This document shows, one piece after another, positions 6,737 through 15,706 of a stretch of 27,181 bases of DNA. The translations under genes were made by a program, and so were the position numbers. Source of the DNA: UBA3871 sp002392265. GTDB taxonomy: Bacteria > Bacillota > Clostridia > Peptostreptococcales > Anaerovoracaceae. The notes under the pieces were generated by a model, which was given only the letters and a program-made list of their open reading frames with translations, was not told the DNA's origin and did no database searches. The stretch covers positions 1 to 27,181 of the forward strand of contig CAMOGS010000063.1 in the NCBI GenBank assembly GCA_946614255.1, given 5' to 3'. The stretch's first letter is position 1; each line of letters starts with the position of its first letter.

Positions 6737-9700
6737 TTGAAATTCAAAGGCTTAAAGAAAGAGTTGGTGTTTCAGATCGGTTTACCGGTTATTATCATCT
6801 TTATAGTTGCAATTCTGGTACTGCGTTTCAGTCTGAACAGTCAGGTTCAGAAGACTGCAGACCAGCAAATTCAACTGCAGGCAAGCAAGGTAGATTATCA
6901 GACGGAAGTCTTTTTCCACGACTATCTTGAATGGTGCCAGATGCTGGCAGCAAACGAGCAGATAAAGGCTATGGTTGCAGACAGCATAGTAAACGGAACT
7001 TATTATGAAAATACCGCCCAGTACAGCGATGTTGTTAAAACTATGACAGAGCAGACTGCACTTTACCCTGCAATTATGCAGAGCTATGTCGGCGGTATAA
7101 TTCAAAACGACCTTGTGCTCAACGAAGGAACGACGATGCACAATGCAAACATTGACATCATTGTAAAGGACAGAGCATGGGCAGCAACAGCACTTGAAGG
7201 CAATGTATGCTATATGCCGCCTTACGAGGATGCCATCACAGGAAATACCGTAACAACGATTTCCGCACCGCTTTACATTGACGGTAAGCCGTCTGCAGCA
7301 GTAGGTATCGACCTGATGCTGAACGATGCGCAGAATATCTTTGCAAATGCAAAGATAGGTGAAACCGGATTTGTAATGGTCATCCTTCCTGACGGAACAG
7401 TATTCTATCATCCGAATGAAGAATATGTGGGACAGGCGTATACAGATATCGGCTTGTCCGAAGAAGGTGTTGAGCTGGTTGAAGGCGGTGAAACAGGAGA
7501 TGTTGTAAGCTTTGAGATGGACGATGTCGATTATGTCGGCACGCTCACGACTATTGAAGGTGCTGAGTGGTCACTTATCACATGCATGACTGAAAAGGAA
7601 GCCTATGCCACTACGAGAAGCATGACAATCCAGATGATTGCGATTCTCGGCATAGCACTCCTCGTAATCCTCGGAACAATCTATTATATCATCGGTCTGG
7701 TTGTAAGACCGATTGCAAAGCTGGTTGTAGCTTCAAAGAAGCTCGCACAGGGCGATGTTAATATTGATTGCGACCACAAGGATATCGAGCGCGATGAAGT
7801 TGATCAGATGGTTAATGCGTTCGCAGAGGTTGTCGAAAATAACAAGAAACAGGCAGAGAGTCTGAACAAGCTGGCAAACGGTGATACAACTATGGAAATA
7901 GATGTAAGATCCGACGCAGACCTACTCAATGCGGCTCTAAAGAAGGTAGTAAACACTATCAACGCTCTGATCAACGAAACTGCAGAGCTCACTCAGAATG
8001 CTGCTTTGGGTAATACAGCTTACAGAGGAAATGCCGAAAAGTTTAACGGTGGATACAAGCAGATTATTGAAGGCTTTAACAGCACCATCGATGTTATCAT
8101 GGCTGAGGTTAACGTATTCAGTGATGTAATCACCCAGCTTGGCGACGGCCAGCTTCCTGAGGTAGAGCATCAGGCACAGGGCGATTATGTAAAGATTATC
8201 GAATCGTTAAAGTCGAGCGTAAATACATTAAAGAACCTCGTAGGCGATACTCAGGGCATGGTTTCCGCAGCAGTTGGCGGCGACTATACAAAGAGAGTAG
8301 ACGTGGCAAATTATCGCGGCGAATTTGAAAAGATTGTATCCGGTATCAACAAGACTCTGGACGAGGTTGTCGAAAAGACAGCTTGGTATGAGAACATCAT
8401 CAACTCAATTCCACTGCCTGTACAGGTAATGGATGGAAACCAGAACTGGACACTTGTTAACACTGCATTCTTCAATCAGATTCGCGCAGCAAAGCCTTCA
8501 ATTACAAAGCCGGACGATATTTACGGCCAGAGATGCCATATAGAAGGCGCAAACATAAACGGTATTGACGAGTTTAACCGCGGAAATGCCGATACAAGAA
8601 TGGAATTCCAAGGCAAATCCTACATGCAGACTACAGCAGTACTAAAGGATACCCTCGGAAACGGCGTAGGATATGTAGGAACATGGCAGGATCTCACTTC
8701 GATTCTGAAGTCCAACGAGTTCTCCGAAAACGAAATCGTAAGACTCCAGGGCAACCTCGGCAATCTCGCAAGAGGTAAGTTCGAGTTCACAGAGTCCACA
8801 CAGGTTCCTGATGAATACACTCAGGCAGCTGCAGACCAGTTCAAGCTGATCGATGCATCGCTCAAAGAAGTTGCCGATGCTGTAGGCAAGCTGATAAAGG
8901 ATACAAAGGCAATGTCCGATGCTGCTGTTGCAGGCGACCTTGCTTCCAGAATCGATGTAGCCGCACACGAGGGCGAATATGCTGCAGTAGTAGCAGGCAT
9001 CAATTCTACGGTAGATGCAATCCTCGCACCTATTTCCGAGACACTCCTCGTACTCCAGGACGTTGCGGCAGGAAATCTGCAGCACATGGTTACCGGAGAT
9101 TACAAGGGTGGACACGCTCAGACAAAGGATGCACTCAACAATACAATCACTCATCTGCGCGATGTAATTGCAGATATTTCAAGAGTTCTCACCGCAATTG
9201 CGGACGGAGATCTGACAGTAAATGCGGACGAGGCTAAGTACCTCGGTGACTTCACGGCAATCAAGGATGCAACAAACAGCATCACATACAAGCTCCGCGA
9301 TGTAATGAAGGGTCTGAACGATTCTTCCGAGCAGGTTGCAAACGGCTCAAGACAGCTCTCCGAAGCTGCACAGACTCTTGCAAACGGCTCCACTCAGCAG
9401 GCAAGCGCAATTCAGCAGCTCACTGCTACTGTCAGCGACATTGCTAACCAGACCTCACACAATGCGGAAAACGCACGCGAAGCAAGCAGACTGGCAACAG
9501 GCGTAAAATCCAGCGCAGAGCGCGGCGACGGCCAGATGAAGGAAATGCTCGTTTCCATGGACGAAATCAACGAGTCCAGCGCAAACATTTCAAAGATCAT
9601 CAAGGTTATCGACGACATCGCTTTCCAGACAAACATCCTCGCATTAAACGCTGCAGTTGAGGCCGCAAGGGCAGGCGTACACGGCAAGGGCTTTGCAGTA

Positions 9701-10177
9701 GTAGCTGACGAAGTTCGCAGCCTCGCAGCTAAATCCGCAGCAGCAGCAAGCGAAACTACAGCTCTCATCGAAGGCTCGATTTCAAAGGTTGAAGCAGGTA
9801 CAAAGATTGCGAACGAAACAGCAGAGGCTCTCGCTGAAATCGTTGAAGGTATCGGCAAGACTGCAGATCTTGTTGACAGCATTGCAAGTGCTTCGGGTGA
9901 GCAGGCAGTTGGAATCAACGAGGTTAACAAGGGTATCGAACAGGTATCTCAGGTTGTACAGTCCAACTCGGCTACTGCAGAGGAATCCGCAGCTTCATCC
10001 GAGGAGCTCTACGGACAGGCTGATATGCTCAAAAAGATGGTTGCAGCATTCCATGTTGATAGCAGGAAGGGCGGCGCAGCACCGGCTCAGAGAAAGCCTG
10101 CAGTACCTCCGCAGCTGCCTCCTAAAAAGGAAGATGTAGTTATTACTTTGGATTTTGACGACAACGACAAATACTAA
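6737..10177 (+). CDS. Methyl-accepting chemotaxis protein with dCache, poly-HAMP-like array and internal PAS
   Basis: A 1146-residue transmembrane receptor. TM1 is at about residues 11-31, then an extracellular dCache-type sensor (about 40-285, containing the DRAW motif near 145-148 and FYHPNEEYVG), TM2 at 297-322, and a first HAMP domain (323-375). HAMP-like segments continue to about 548, followed by a PAS domain (552-655, SIPLPVQVMDGN to GYVGTWQDLT). A second set of HAMP-like segments (about 665-858) comes next, and then the signalling domain. The kinase-contact tip is unmistakable around 960-1000 (DDIAFQTNILALNAAVEAA onwards). The Pro-rich tail ends in FDDNDKY with no CheR pentapeptide. 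It should control CheA through CheW; no other che or flagellar gene is in view. The TTG start has an ideal Shine-Dalgarno eight bases upstream. The gene has its own promoter and terminator. Confidence 0.93.
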   Translation: MKFKGLKKELVFQIGLPVIIIFIVAILVLRFSLNSQVQKTADQQIQLQASKVDYQTEVFFHDYLEWCQMLAANEQIKAMVADSIVNGTYYENTAQYSDVVKTMTEQTALYPAIMQSYVGGIIQNDLVLNEGTTMHNANIDIIVKDRAWAATALEGNVCYMPPYEDAITGNTVTTISAPLYIDGKPSAAVGIDLMLNDAQNIFANAKIGETGFVMVILPDGTVFYHPNEEYVGQAYTDIGLSEEGVELVEGGETGDVVSFEMDDVDYVGTLTTIEGAEWSLITCMTEKEAYATTRSMTIQMIAILGIALLVILGTIYYIIGLVVRPIAKLVVASKKLAQGDVNIDCDHKDIERDEVDQMVNAFAEVVENNKKQAESLNKLANGDTTMEIDVRSDADLLNAALKKVVNTINALINETAELTQNAALGNTAYRGNAEKFNGGYKQIIEGFNSTIDVIMAEVNVFSDVITQLGDGQLPEVEHQAQGDYVKIIESLKSSVNTLKNLVGDTQGMVSAAVGGDYTKRVDVANYRGEFEKIVSGINKTLDEVVEKTAWYENIINSIPLPVQVMDGNQNWTLVNTAFFNQIRAAKPSITKPDDIYGQRCHIEGANINGIDEFNRGNADTRMEFQGKSYMQTTAVLKDTLGNGVGYVGTWQDLTSILKSNEFSENEIVRLQGNLGNLARGKFEFTESTQVPDEYTQAAADQFKLIDASLKEVADAVGKLIKDTKAMSDAAVAGDLASRIDVAAHEGEYAAVVAGINSTVDAILAPISETLLVLQDVAAGNLQHMVTGDYKGGHAQTKDALNNTITHLRDVIADISRVLTAIADGDLTVNADEAKYLGDFTAIKDATNSITYKLRDVMKGLNDSSEQVANGSRQLSEAAQTLANGSTQQASAIQQLTATVSDIANQTSHNAENAREASRLATGVKSSAERGDGQMKEMLVSMDEINESSANISKIIKVIDDIAFQTNILALNAAVEAARAGVHGKGFAVVADEVRSLAAKSAAAASETTALIEGSISKVEAGTKIANETAEALAEIVEGIGKTADLVDSIASASGEQAVGINEVNKGIEQVSQVVQSNSATAEESAASSEELYGQADMLKKMVAAFHVDSRKGGAAPAQRKPAVPPQLPPKKEDVVITLDFDDNDKY
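8276..9025 (+). repeat. Duplicated HAMP-like modules flanking the PAS domain inside the receptor
   Basis: Receptor residues 514-545 (GGDYTKRVDVANYRGEF, then a GINKTLDEV end) and 732-763 (AGDLASRIDVAAHEGEY, then a GINSTVDAI end) align without gaps and share the GD-x3-R-(I/V)-DVA pattern. Their coding copies are at 8276-8371 and 8930-9025. This points to an internal duplication of a HAMP block with the PAS domain lying between the copies. DNA identity of the copies is low, so the duplication is old. Confidence 0.6.
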
Positions 10178-10200
10178 AGCAATCAGGGCATAAAAAAATA

Positions 10201-10232
10201 ATGCACGAGGTAAATACCTCGTGCATTTTTTT
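10201..10232. terminator. Bidirectional intrinsic terminator between the chemoreceptor and GH18 genes
   Basis: ATGCACGAGGT and ACCTCGTGCAT form a perfect 11-bp stem with an AAAT loop, followed on the plus strand by a T run (10226-10232). On the other side an A run (10192-10198) gives a U-tract for the minus-strand transcript. The T run overlaps the TAA stop of the minus-strand gene. Confidence 0.92.
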
Positions 10233-11856
10233 ATTCAAACAGGGACCAGATATCCGATGAAGCCTGCGAGAACTGCCAGCAGGCGGTTCCTGCGAGGTTA
10301 TAGCTCTTTGCGAGCTCGAGCCTGTTTTTAATTGATGTACTGTCTTCTATCCAGATTTTGGCCGTGCCGGTGGAAGTGGCATATTCGGCGTAATTCTGTT
10401 TTTCTTTATCCAGATATGTCGTTACCGCATTGTTAATCCTGAGGGTATTTTGCACGGTTGACATGGTTGCCGAAGATTTTGAAACTATATTGCCGCTGCC
10501 ATCCACAATCCAGATTCTGGTGTAGAGAGGAATGCCCATCAGAAGCTTCCTTGAAGGAACGCCTTCGTCTATGCAGCCCTTTACGGCCTTTTCAACCCAT
10601 GGAAGCGATGCAATCGAGCCTGCTGTTTTGCTGCCGCTGTAATGCTCGTCATAGGTCATTACGGCGAGATAATCGACGTAATTTGAAAGAGTCTTTCTGT
10701 CATATTCTACGGTCCACGAAGCAGGTACCAGAGTGTCTATCGAGAGATTTAATCCCTGGCGCTCGGTGTAGCGCCTCATCTTCTTTGTGAAAGCTGTCAG
10801 CCCGTCTCTGTCCGCATCGGTCACATCCTCGAAATCGATGTTAATTCCATCTGCATCATAGATGCAGGAATAGAGGATGTACTGAGCGACAGCCCTGTTT
10901 TCTATGCTGCTGTCTGCAAACATTGCGGTTGTGAACTTTGTGGAGCCGCTGGCGCTCATGTTGTTTGTAATGGTTGCCCAGACCATGTAACCCGCAGAGT
11001 GGGCGAGGTCGGAATAGCCTCGGTCACCGCTGTTTGTGACGTTTCCTCCGTCGTTAACCTTTAGGCGGAACCACGTCGGAGCGAGTATATCTATGCCGGA
11101 TATTGCTTCCGGTGCCTGCGGAGTAACTTCGCTTACATACTGCCAGACCAGATTGATTCTGTCGTTTGCCTTTTGGACAAACTTTGTCTTTTTGGCTGCG
11201 TAGAAATCAACTGATGACAGGTCTATGTCCTCGGTGGCGATGCTGCCGCTTAGGACGTAATAGAGGTTGCCGTCATAGTCGCTGATTATGCTGTAGTTGT
11301 CTGTCGTGCCTTCGATGTAGACGCGCTGGCCCTTTTTCAGTGTAAGCCTTTCATCGGAGACAGAATCGAGAGACGGCACAGCGACTGCTTCGTCAATGCA
11401 GACTCTTGCGACGGTCTCTTTGCCGGTCAGTTCGCGCAGCTTTATGCTTTTGCCGGACAGACTGTAGTCGAGCTTGAAAAACTGCGACATGGCATTGATT
11501 GAAAAGCAGAGCTCGCTGTTCAGCGTTTTCAGCGGTATTGTAATTGTGCCGGCGTTTGCTTTGACAAAGTCCGTAACGGTATCATCCGCGAGCATGATGT
11601 TTTCTTTGGAAATATCAATTAAAAGCTGCTTGTTCTTTTCATCGAGGCTCACACCGTTGTTTTTGCAGTATGTTCCAATCATGCTGACAGGCAGATAAAC
11701 ATTGCCCTTGGTGTAAAAACCCGTTTCGGATATCTTTTTGCCGTCAACATATATGGAATAGCTGTCATATGAATCTGCCAGAGCGGTAATGCCCGCAAAC
11801 GGCAGGGTGAACATTACCACAGTCAGAAATATAATAAAGATTTTTTTTCTATTCAT
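10231..11856 (-). CDS. Secreted GH18 glycosidase with N-terminal copper-amine-oxidase-like domain
   Basis: A 541-residue exported protein. A signal peptide occupies residues 1-27 (cleavage likely after ITALA). A copper amine oxidase N-like domain (about 33-140, a wall-associated module in Firmicutes) follows, then a short SH3-like beta segment (about 150-210), and the GH18 catalytic barrel (about 235-541). The active-site strand reads DGINIDFE with D341 and the proton donor E343. The first inner Asp of the chitinase consensus is Asn339, common in spore-cortex and peptidoglycan N-acetylglucosaminidases of the SleL/YaaH type. YLAVMTYDEHY (about 396-406) and GIPLYTRIW are further barrel motifs. 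It probably hydrolyses peptidoglycan or chitin-like glycans outside the cell. GGGGGAGGAC lies just upstream of the ATG. It is a single gene with its own promoter and a shared terminator. Confidence 0.88.
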   Translation of the reverse strand: MNRKKIFIIFLTVVMFTLPFAGITALADSYDSYSIYVDGKKISETGFYTKGNVYLPVSMIGTYCKNNGVSLDEKNKQLLIDISKENIMLADDTVTDFVKANAGTITIPLKTLNSELCFSINAMSQFFKLDYSLSGKSIKLRELTGKETVARVCIDEAVAVPSLDSVSDERLTLKKGQRVYIEGTTDNYSIISDYDGNLYYVLSGSIATEDIDLSSVDFYAAKKTKFVQKANDRINLVWQYVSEVTPQAPEAISGIDILAPTWFRLKVNDGGNVTNSGDRGYSDLAHSAGYMVWATITNNMSASGSTKFTTAMFADSSIENRAVAQYILYSCIYDADGINIDFEDVTDADRDGLTAFTKKMRRYTERQGLNLSIDTLVPASWTVEYDRKTLSNYVDYLAVMTYDEHYSGSKTAGSIASLPWVEKAVKGCIDEGVPSRKLLMGIPLYTRIWIVDGSGNIVSKSSATMSTVQNTLRINNAVTTYLDKEKQNYAEYATSTGTAKIWIEDSTSIKNRLELAKSYNLAGTACWQFSQASSDIWSLFE

Positions 11857-11884
11857 TTTTGTCCTCCCCCTTTTCGACTTTTTT

Positions 11885-11914
11885 ATTATAATACAAGCAG
11901 TGGCCTTTAGGCAA
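11885..11914 (-). promoter_or_regulatory. Promoter for the GH18 gene (minus strand)
   Basis: Read on the minus strand, TTGCCT (11914-11909) and TATAAT (11890-11885) are separated by 18 bases. The start point would be near 11878, close to the GGGGGAGGAC ribosome binding site at 11870-11861. Confidence 0.65.
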
Positions 11915-11932
11915 GAAATTGCTTTGAAAAGC

Positions 11933-11961
11933 TTGAAAAAATCGCATTTGTTCTTTATAAT
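11933..11961 (+). promoter_or_regulatory. Promoter for the ltaS-like gene, almost on the start codon
   Basis: TTGAAA at 11933-11938 and TATAAT at 11956-11961 are 17 bases apart. A normal start point would be near 11968, only about three bases before the ATG at 11971, so the transcript would be leaderless or nearly so. It is divergent from the GH18 promoter, with about 18 bases between the two -35 boxes. Confidence 0.7.
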
Positions 11962-11970
11962 AATAATGTT

Positions 11971-14610
11971 ATGGACAAATTTAAAAACATACTTTCAGAG
12001 AATAAATTTATACTGCTGCTTGCAGCTTTTGTAACCGCAAAGTTCTTCATTTTCTATTCAATGATGGGGGTGAACTCTTACTTTTCCATGGTCGTCCTAA
12101 TCAGCGTGGGACTGACGGGAATCTTTTTCAGCATATTCGGACGGAAAAAGGGGCTTGCGGCATTTCTTTATCTGCTGCTTTCGGGTCTGATGTTTGCGGA
12201 TGTAACATATTACAGCTATTTCGGCAAATATCTTTCAGTGGCCATGGCAGGTGCAGCCGGTATGGTCGGCACCATTACCGAATGTATAGAAGAGGTAATG
12301 CGTCCGGCAAATTTCTTGATGTTTGCGGATGCGTTAATAATCATAATCTTTATGATTGCATCCCGCTGCGTACGCAGGTACAGAATTAACAGAGGATACA
12401 TTTTGCCTCGCCCGGAGGAAATCAGAAAAGAAGCGGCAATCGTCGAGGCACTCGGCAGCTTCTTTGCGTGGTGCAGACGTGTTGATGCATTCTGCACGAT
12501 GGTTTTTGACGCCGTTACTACACTGCCGCCGGAAAATCCTGCTCCGAAGCCGCCTGTTTCGGAAGAGGAGGCAGCAGCACGCCGCACAAGGCGTGACGGC
12601 AGGCGTCAGGTGATTGCGAGAATTATAGCATTTGCGCTTGTTGTGGATATAATCATTACGACAGCAGGCTTTAGCGATTTTTCGCTTTCAATCAGAAATC
12701 AGGAGTTTTTCACTTATCATCTGCACGACCTGTTTTCGTCATTTGCGGATTCAGACGACGGAGACCTTACAGCGTTTGAGGATTCCTACAGGATGGAAAA
12801 GGACGGTCCTCTCTTTGGGGTTGCAAAGGGCAGAAACATTGTGTACATCCAGATCGAGTCCTTTATGGACTTTGTAATTGGCAGAGAATATAACGGCCAG
12901 GAGCTCACTCCGAATTTGAATGCCCTGATCAGCCGTGAAGATACGGTTTACTTCGATCATTTCTACCAGCAGGTGGGCAGCGGAAATACTTCGGACGCAG
13001 AGTTTGCAGCAAACAATTCCATTTACGGAACGGTGCTTTCATACACCTATGAGGTTTACGGCAGCAAGAACTATTTCAGGGGAATGCCTGTGCTGCTGGG
13101 CGACATGGGGTATGAGACTGCTGTTTTTCATGGATTTCAGGATAAAACCTACTGGTCCAGAGAAGCAGCCTATCCGAACCTCGGATTCGACAGATACTTC
13201 GGCGGACTTGTGCATGAAGGTGGCGGCGATTATGTACTGACGGACTGGATGGGCTGGGGAATTCCGGACTCGGACTTCTTTGATCAGACGGCAACCCTGA
13301 TGAAGGACAATCTGAAGGCGCCTTACTATGCTTTTGTGAACACGCTTTCTAATCATAATCCTTTCAAGATGCTTGATAAATATCGTTTTATTGAGGTCGA
13401 AAACGATTTAAAGGATACAACTGTGGGTAATTACCTGCAGAGCATTGCATATACCGACTATTCCATAGGCGTTTTCCTCGAGAGATTAAAGGAGGAAGGC
13501 CTCTATGACAATACAATTTTCGTTATGTACGGCGACCATGCGGGACTTACCCACAGCGCAGACATCGATGAGGGGATGTGCAAAATTCTGGGAACCGACC
13601 ATTATCCCGACAGTGAGCTTTTAAATGTACCGTGTATAATTCATATCCCCGGCGCAGACCTGGGTGAAGAAAGGACCATATCAAAGGCCTGCGGCCAGCT
13701 CGATTTGCTGCCGACTCTGGCTTATCTGATGGGATGGGAAGACCTCGATACGATTTATTTCGGACATAATATGTTTGCACCGGGTGAAGGCTTTGTGGCA
13801 GAGCAGACCTTTGTAAAGAAGGGCAGCTTCATAAAGGGCAATATCATGTACGAAATTGCGCTCGACGGCATATTCGATCACGGCAGTGCATGGAATGTGG
13901 ACACGCTCGAGCCTGTCTCCATCGAAGGCTTGTACGAGGATTACGAAAGATGCATGGCTCTGATAGGCTCATGCGAGTATCTGTTAAAGACCGATGCTCT
14001 GCGAGAAAAGTATCTGGGCATTACCACAGAGCAGCAGCATGCGGATTATCCGGATGCGGTTGCCGTAGCAGGATATCCGGACAGCAGCCTAGTTGGAAAA
14101 GGCAGCATAGAGGCGCTTGATGAGAGCTACAATGCGGGGCAGAGGCAGATTCTGCTTACGGAGGAATGGCAAAGTGATGAAAAGGGCAATCCTACGGGTA
14201 TCTATACCATAGATGAGGATACGGGCATGCCGGTTCTCGACGAATATCAGATACTCGAGTGGTTCGGTGACCACGAGGATACGCAGCTTGCCTTCAGGCT
14301 TACAGGCGAGAGAATAAACAGCCTTGACAATGTGCGCCTGCTCTTTGGCAATATGGGCGAAGAGGGTAAAAAGCTCGGTAGAAAGATTTTATTCTATGCG
14401 GCTGAGACAGACGATGTAACGGGCCGCTATGATGTATTCCTCGATGTTTCGACCTGCAACGGAAATGCTTCGGATATAGAAACCTTTATAAAAACGAATG
14501 ACATCTGGGCACTGATTATACATGAAGAGGATTTGGACGGACCGCTTGCCAAACTTCGGGCGCTCGGAATCAGAACATATATAATGCATCCGTCGGGAAT
14601 TATGGATTAG
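11971..14610 (+). CDS. LtaS-like polyglycerolphosphate synthase / sulfatase-fold membrane enzyme with extra C-terminal domain
   Basis: LtaS-family enzymes transfer glycerolphosphate from phosphatidylglycerol to build lipoteichoic acid on the outer face of the membrane. The 879-residue protein begins with about five membrane helices (first ~236 residues). A long charged cytoplasmic loop (about 130-210) sits before the last helix, and the extracellular sulfatase-type domain follows. Metal and catalytic residues correspond to S. aureus LtaS: E296 in IQIESF, nucleophile T340 in GNTSDAEF, and D522-H523 in YGDHAG, with near-identical spacing. The family is usually about 650 residues; here residues ~700-879 are an additional domain. 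No Shine-Dalgarno precedes the ATG, which lies just behind the promoter. Because the synthase product is not proved, other phosphoglycerol transferase activities remain possible. Confidence 0.88.
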   Translation: MDKFKNILSENKFILLLAAFVTAKFFIFYSMMGVNSYFSMVVLISVGLTGIFFSIFGRKKGLAAFLYLLLSGLMFADVTYYSYFGKYLSVAMAGAAGMVGTITECIEEVMRPANFLMFADALIIIIFMIASRCVRRYRINRGYILPRPEEIRKEAAIVEALGSFFAWCRRVDAFCTMVFDAVTTLPPENPAPKPPVSEEEAAARRTRRDGRRQVIARIIAFALVVDIIITTAGFSDFSLSIRNQEFFTYHLHDLFSSFADSDDGDLTAFEDSYRMEKDGPLFGVAKGRNIVYIQIESFMDFVIGREYNGQELTPNLNALISREDTVYFDHFYQQVGSGNTSDAEFAANNSIYGTVLSYTYEVYGSKNYFRGMPVLLGDMGYETAVFHGFQDKTYWSREAAYPNLGFDRYFGGLVHEGGGDYVLTDWMGWGIPDSDFFDQTATLMKDNLKAPYYAFVNTLSNHNPFKMLDKYRFIEVENDLKDTTVGNYLQSIAYTDYSIGVFLERLKEEGLYDNTIFVMYGDHAGLTHSADIDEGMCKILGTDHYPDSELLNVPCIIHIPGADLGEERTISKACGQLDLLPTLAYLMGWEDLDTIYFGHNMFAPGEGFVAEQTFVKKGSFIKGNIMYEIALDGIFDHGSAWNVDTLEPVSIEGLYEDYERCMALIGSCEYLLKTDALREKYLGITTEQQHADYPDAVAVAGYPDSSLVGKGSIEALDESYNAGQRQILLTEEWQSDEKGNPTGIYTIDEDTGMPVLDEYQILEWFGDHEDTQLAFRLTGERINSLDNVRLLFGNMGEEGKKLGRKILFYAAETDDVTGRYDVFLDVSTCNGNASDIETFIKTNDIWALIIHEEDLDGPLAKLRALGIRTYIMHPSGIMD

Positions 14611-14623
14611 ATATTTAAGAAAT

Positions 14624-15706
14624 ATGGATTTAATAATCGTAACGGGCTTTACAGCCCTGGTACTGATCAATTTAATATTTCTGGCGCTGCTGCTTAGCAT
14701 GCGAAGCGAGCTTAACAGAAAAATCGAAGATGCGGGCAGGCACGAAAAGCAGCGCATGGAAAACCTGCGCAGGACCATTGACGAAGACCTCAGCAAAATA
14801 AACGAGGGCACGCGCAGAGATCTGGAGCTGATGCGCCAGACAGTCGACGAAAAACTGCAAAAGACATTAAATGAGAGATTCAATCAGTCGTTCAAGCTGG
14901 TTTCCGACAGGCTTGAAGAGGTATACAAGGGGCTCGGCGAGATGCAAAATCTTGCAGGGAGCGTGGGAGACCTTAAAAAGGTGCTTTCAAACGTCAAAAC
15001 ACGCGGTATCTTCGGGGAAATCCAGCTGGGCGCGATACTTGAGCAGATGCTGTCGCCTGAGCAGTATGACGAAAATGTCGCAGTGGTGCCGGGCTCTGCG
15101 GAAAGAGTCGAATATGCCGTAAGCATGCCCGGTGAAGGCGTGCAGCGCGTGTATCTGCCTATTGACGCTAAGTTTCCCGCAGACTACTACTCACGGCTTG
15201 TCGAAGCTTATGACAGCGGCGACAGCGTGGAAATCGAGGCAGCTTCAAAGGCTCTCGAGGCGCGCATAAAGGTAGAGGCAAAGTCGATTCGGGACAAGTA
15301 CATATGCCCGCCTTATACGACAGACTTTGCGATTATGTTCCTTCCGACAGAAGGGCTTTATGCCGAAGCCTGCCGCAGGGGCATGATTGAGACGCTGCAG
15401 CGCGAGTTTAGAGTAAGCATTGCGGGGCCGACGACTATGGCTGCACTTTTGAACAGCCTGCAGATGGGCTTTCGCACGCTTGCCATACAAAAACATTCGA
15501 GCGAGGTTTGGACAGTGCTTGGCGCAGTCAAGACGGAGTTTGACAAGTTCGGCAGTGTGCTTGCAAAGACACAGGAAAGATTAAATCAGGCGGAGCGCGA
15601 GCTTGACAGCCTGATAGGTACGAGAACAAACGCAATAAGGCAAAAGCTTAAAAATGTGCAGAGCCTTACAGACTATTACGATACAGAGCAAAGAAGAGGT
15701 GACTGA
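14624..15706 (+). CDS. rmuC: DNA recombination protein RmuC
   Basis: The 360-residue protein has an N-terminal membrane helix (about 4-25), a long charged coiled coil (about 27-95), and the RmuC domain. The domain is recognised by KTRGIFGEIQLGAILEQML (about 126-144), the LPIDAKFP segment and the FLPTEGLYAEA segment. RmuC is related to restriction-endonuclease-fold nucleases and limits inversion at short repeats in E. coli; its biochemical reaction is not settled. The coiled coil is shorter than in E. coli RmuC, as in many Firmicutes. The start ATG at 14624 has only a weak AAGA upstream, 13 bases after the ltaS-like stop, so translation may depend on coupling. The stop codon shares one base with the next gene's ATG. 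Confidence 0.9.
   Translation: MDLIIVTGFTALVLINLIFLALLLSMRSELNRKIEDAGRHEKQRMENLRRTIDEDLSKINEGTRRDLELMRQTVDEKLQKTLNERFNQSFKLVSDRLEEVYKGLGEMQNLAGSVGDLKKVLSNVKTRGIFGEIQLGAILEQMLSPEQYDENVAVVPGSAERVEYAVSMPGEGVQRVYLPIDAKFPADYYSRLVEAYDSGDSVEIEAASKALEARIKVEAKSIRDKYICPPYTTDFAIMFLPTEGLYAEACRRGMIETLQREFRVSIAGPTTMAALLNSLQMGFRTLAIQKHSSEVWTVLGAVKTEFDKFGSVLAKTQERLNQAERELDSLIGTRTNAIRQKLKNVQSLTDYYDTEQRRGD

Noticed and set aside
11887..11892. Plus-strand TATAAT as a second promoter for the ltaS-like gene
   Set aside because: The sequence is the overlapping reverse reading of the GH18 promoter region and has no -35 box at a proper distance.
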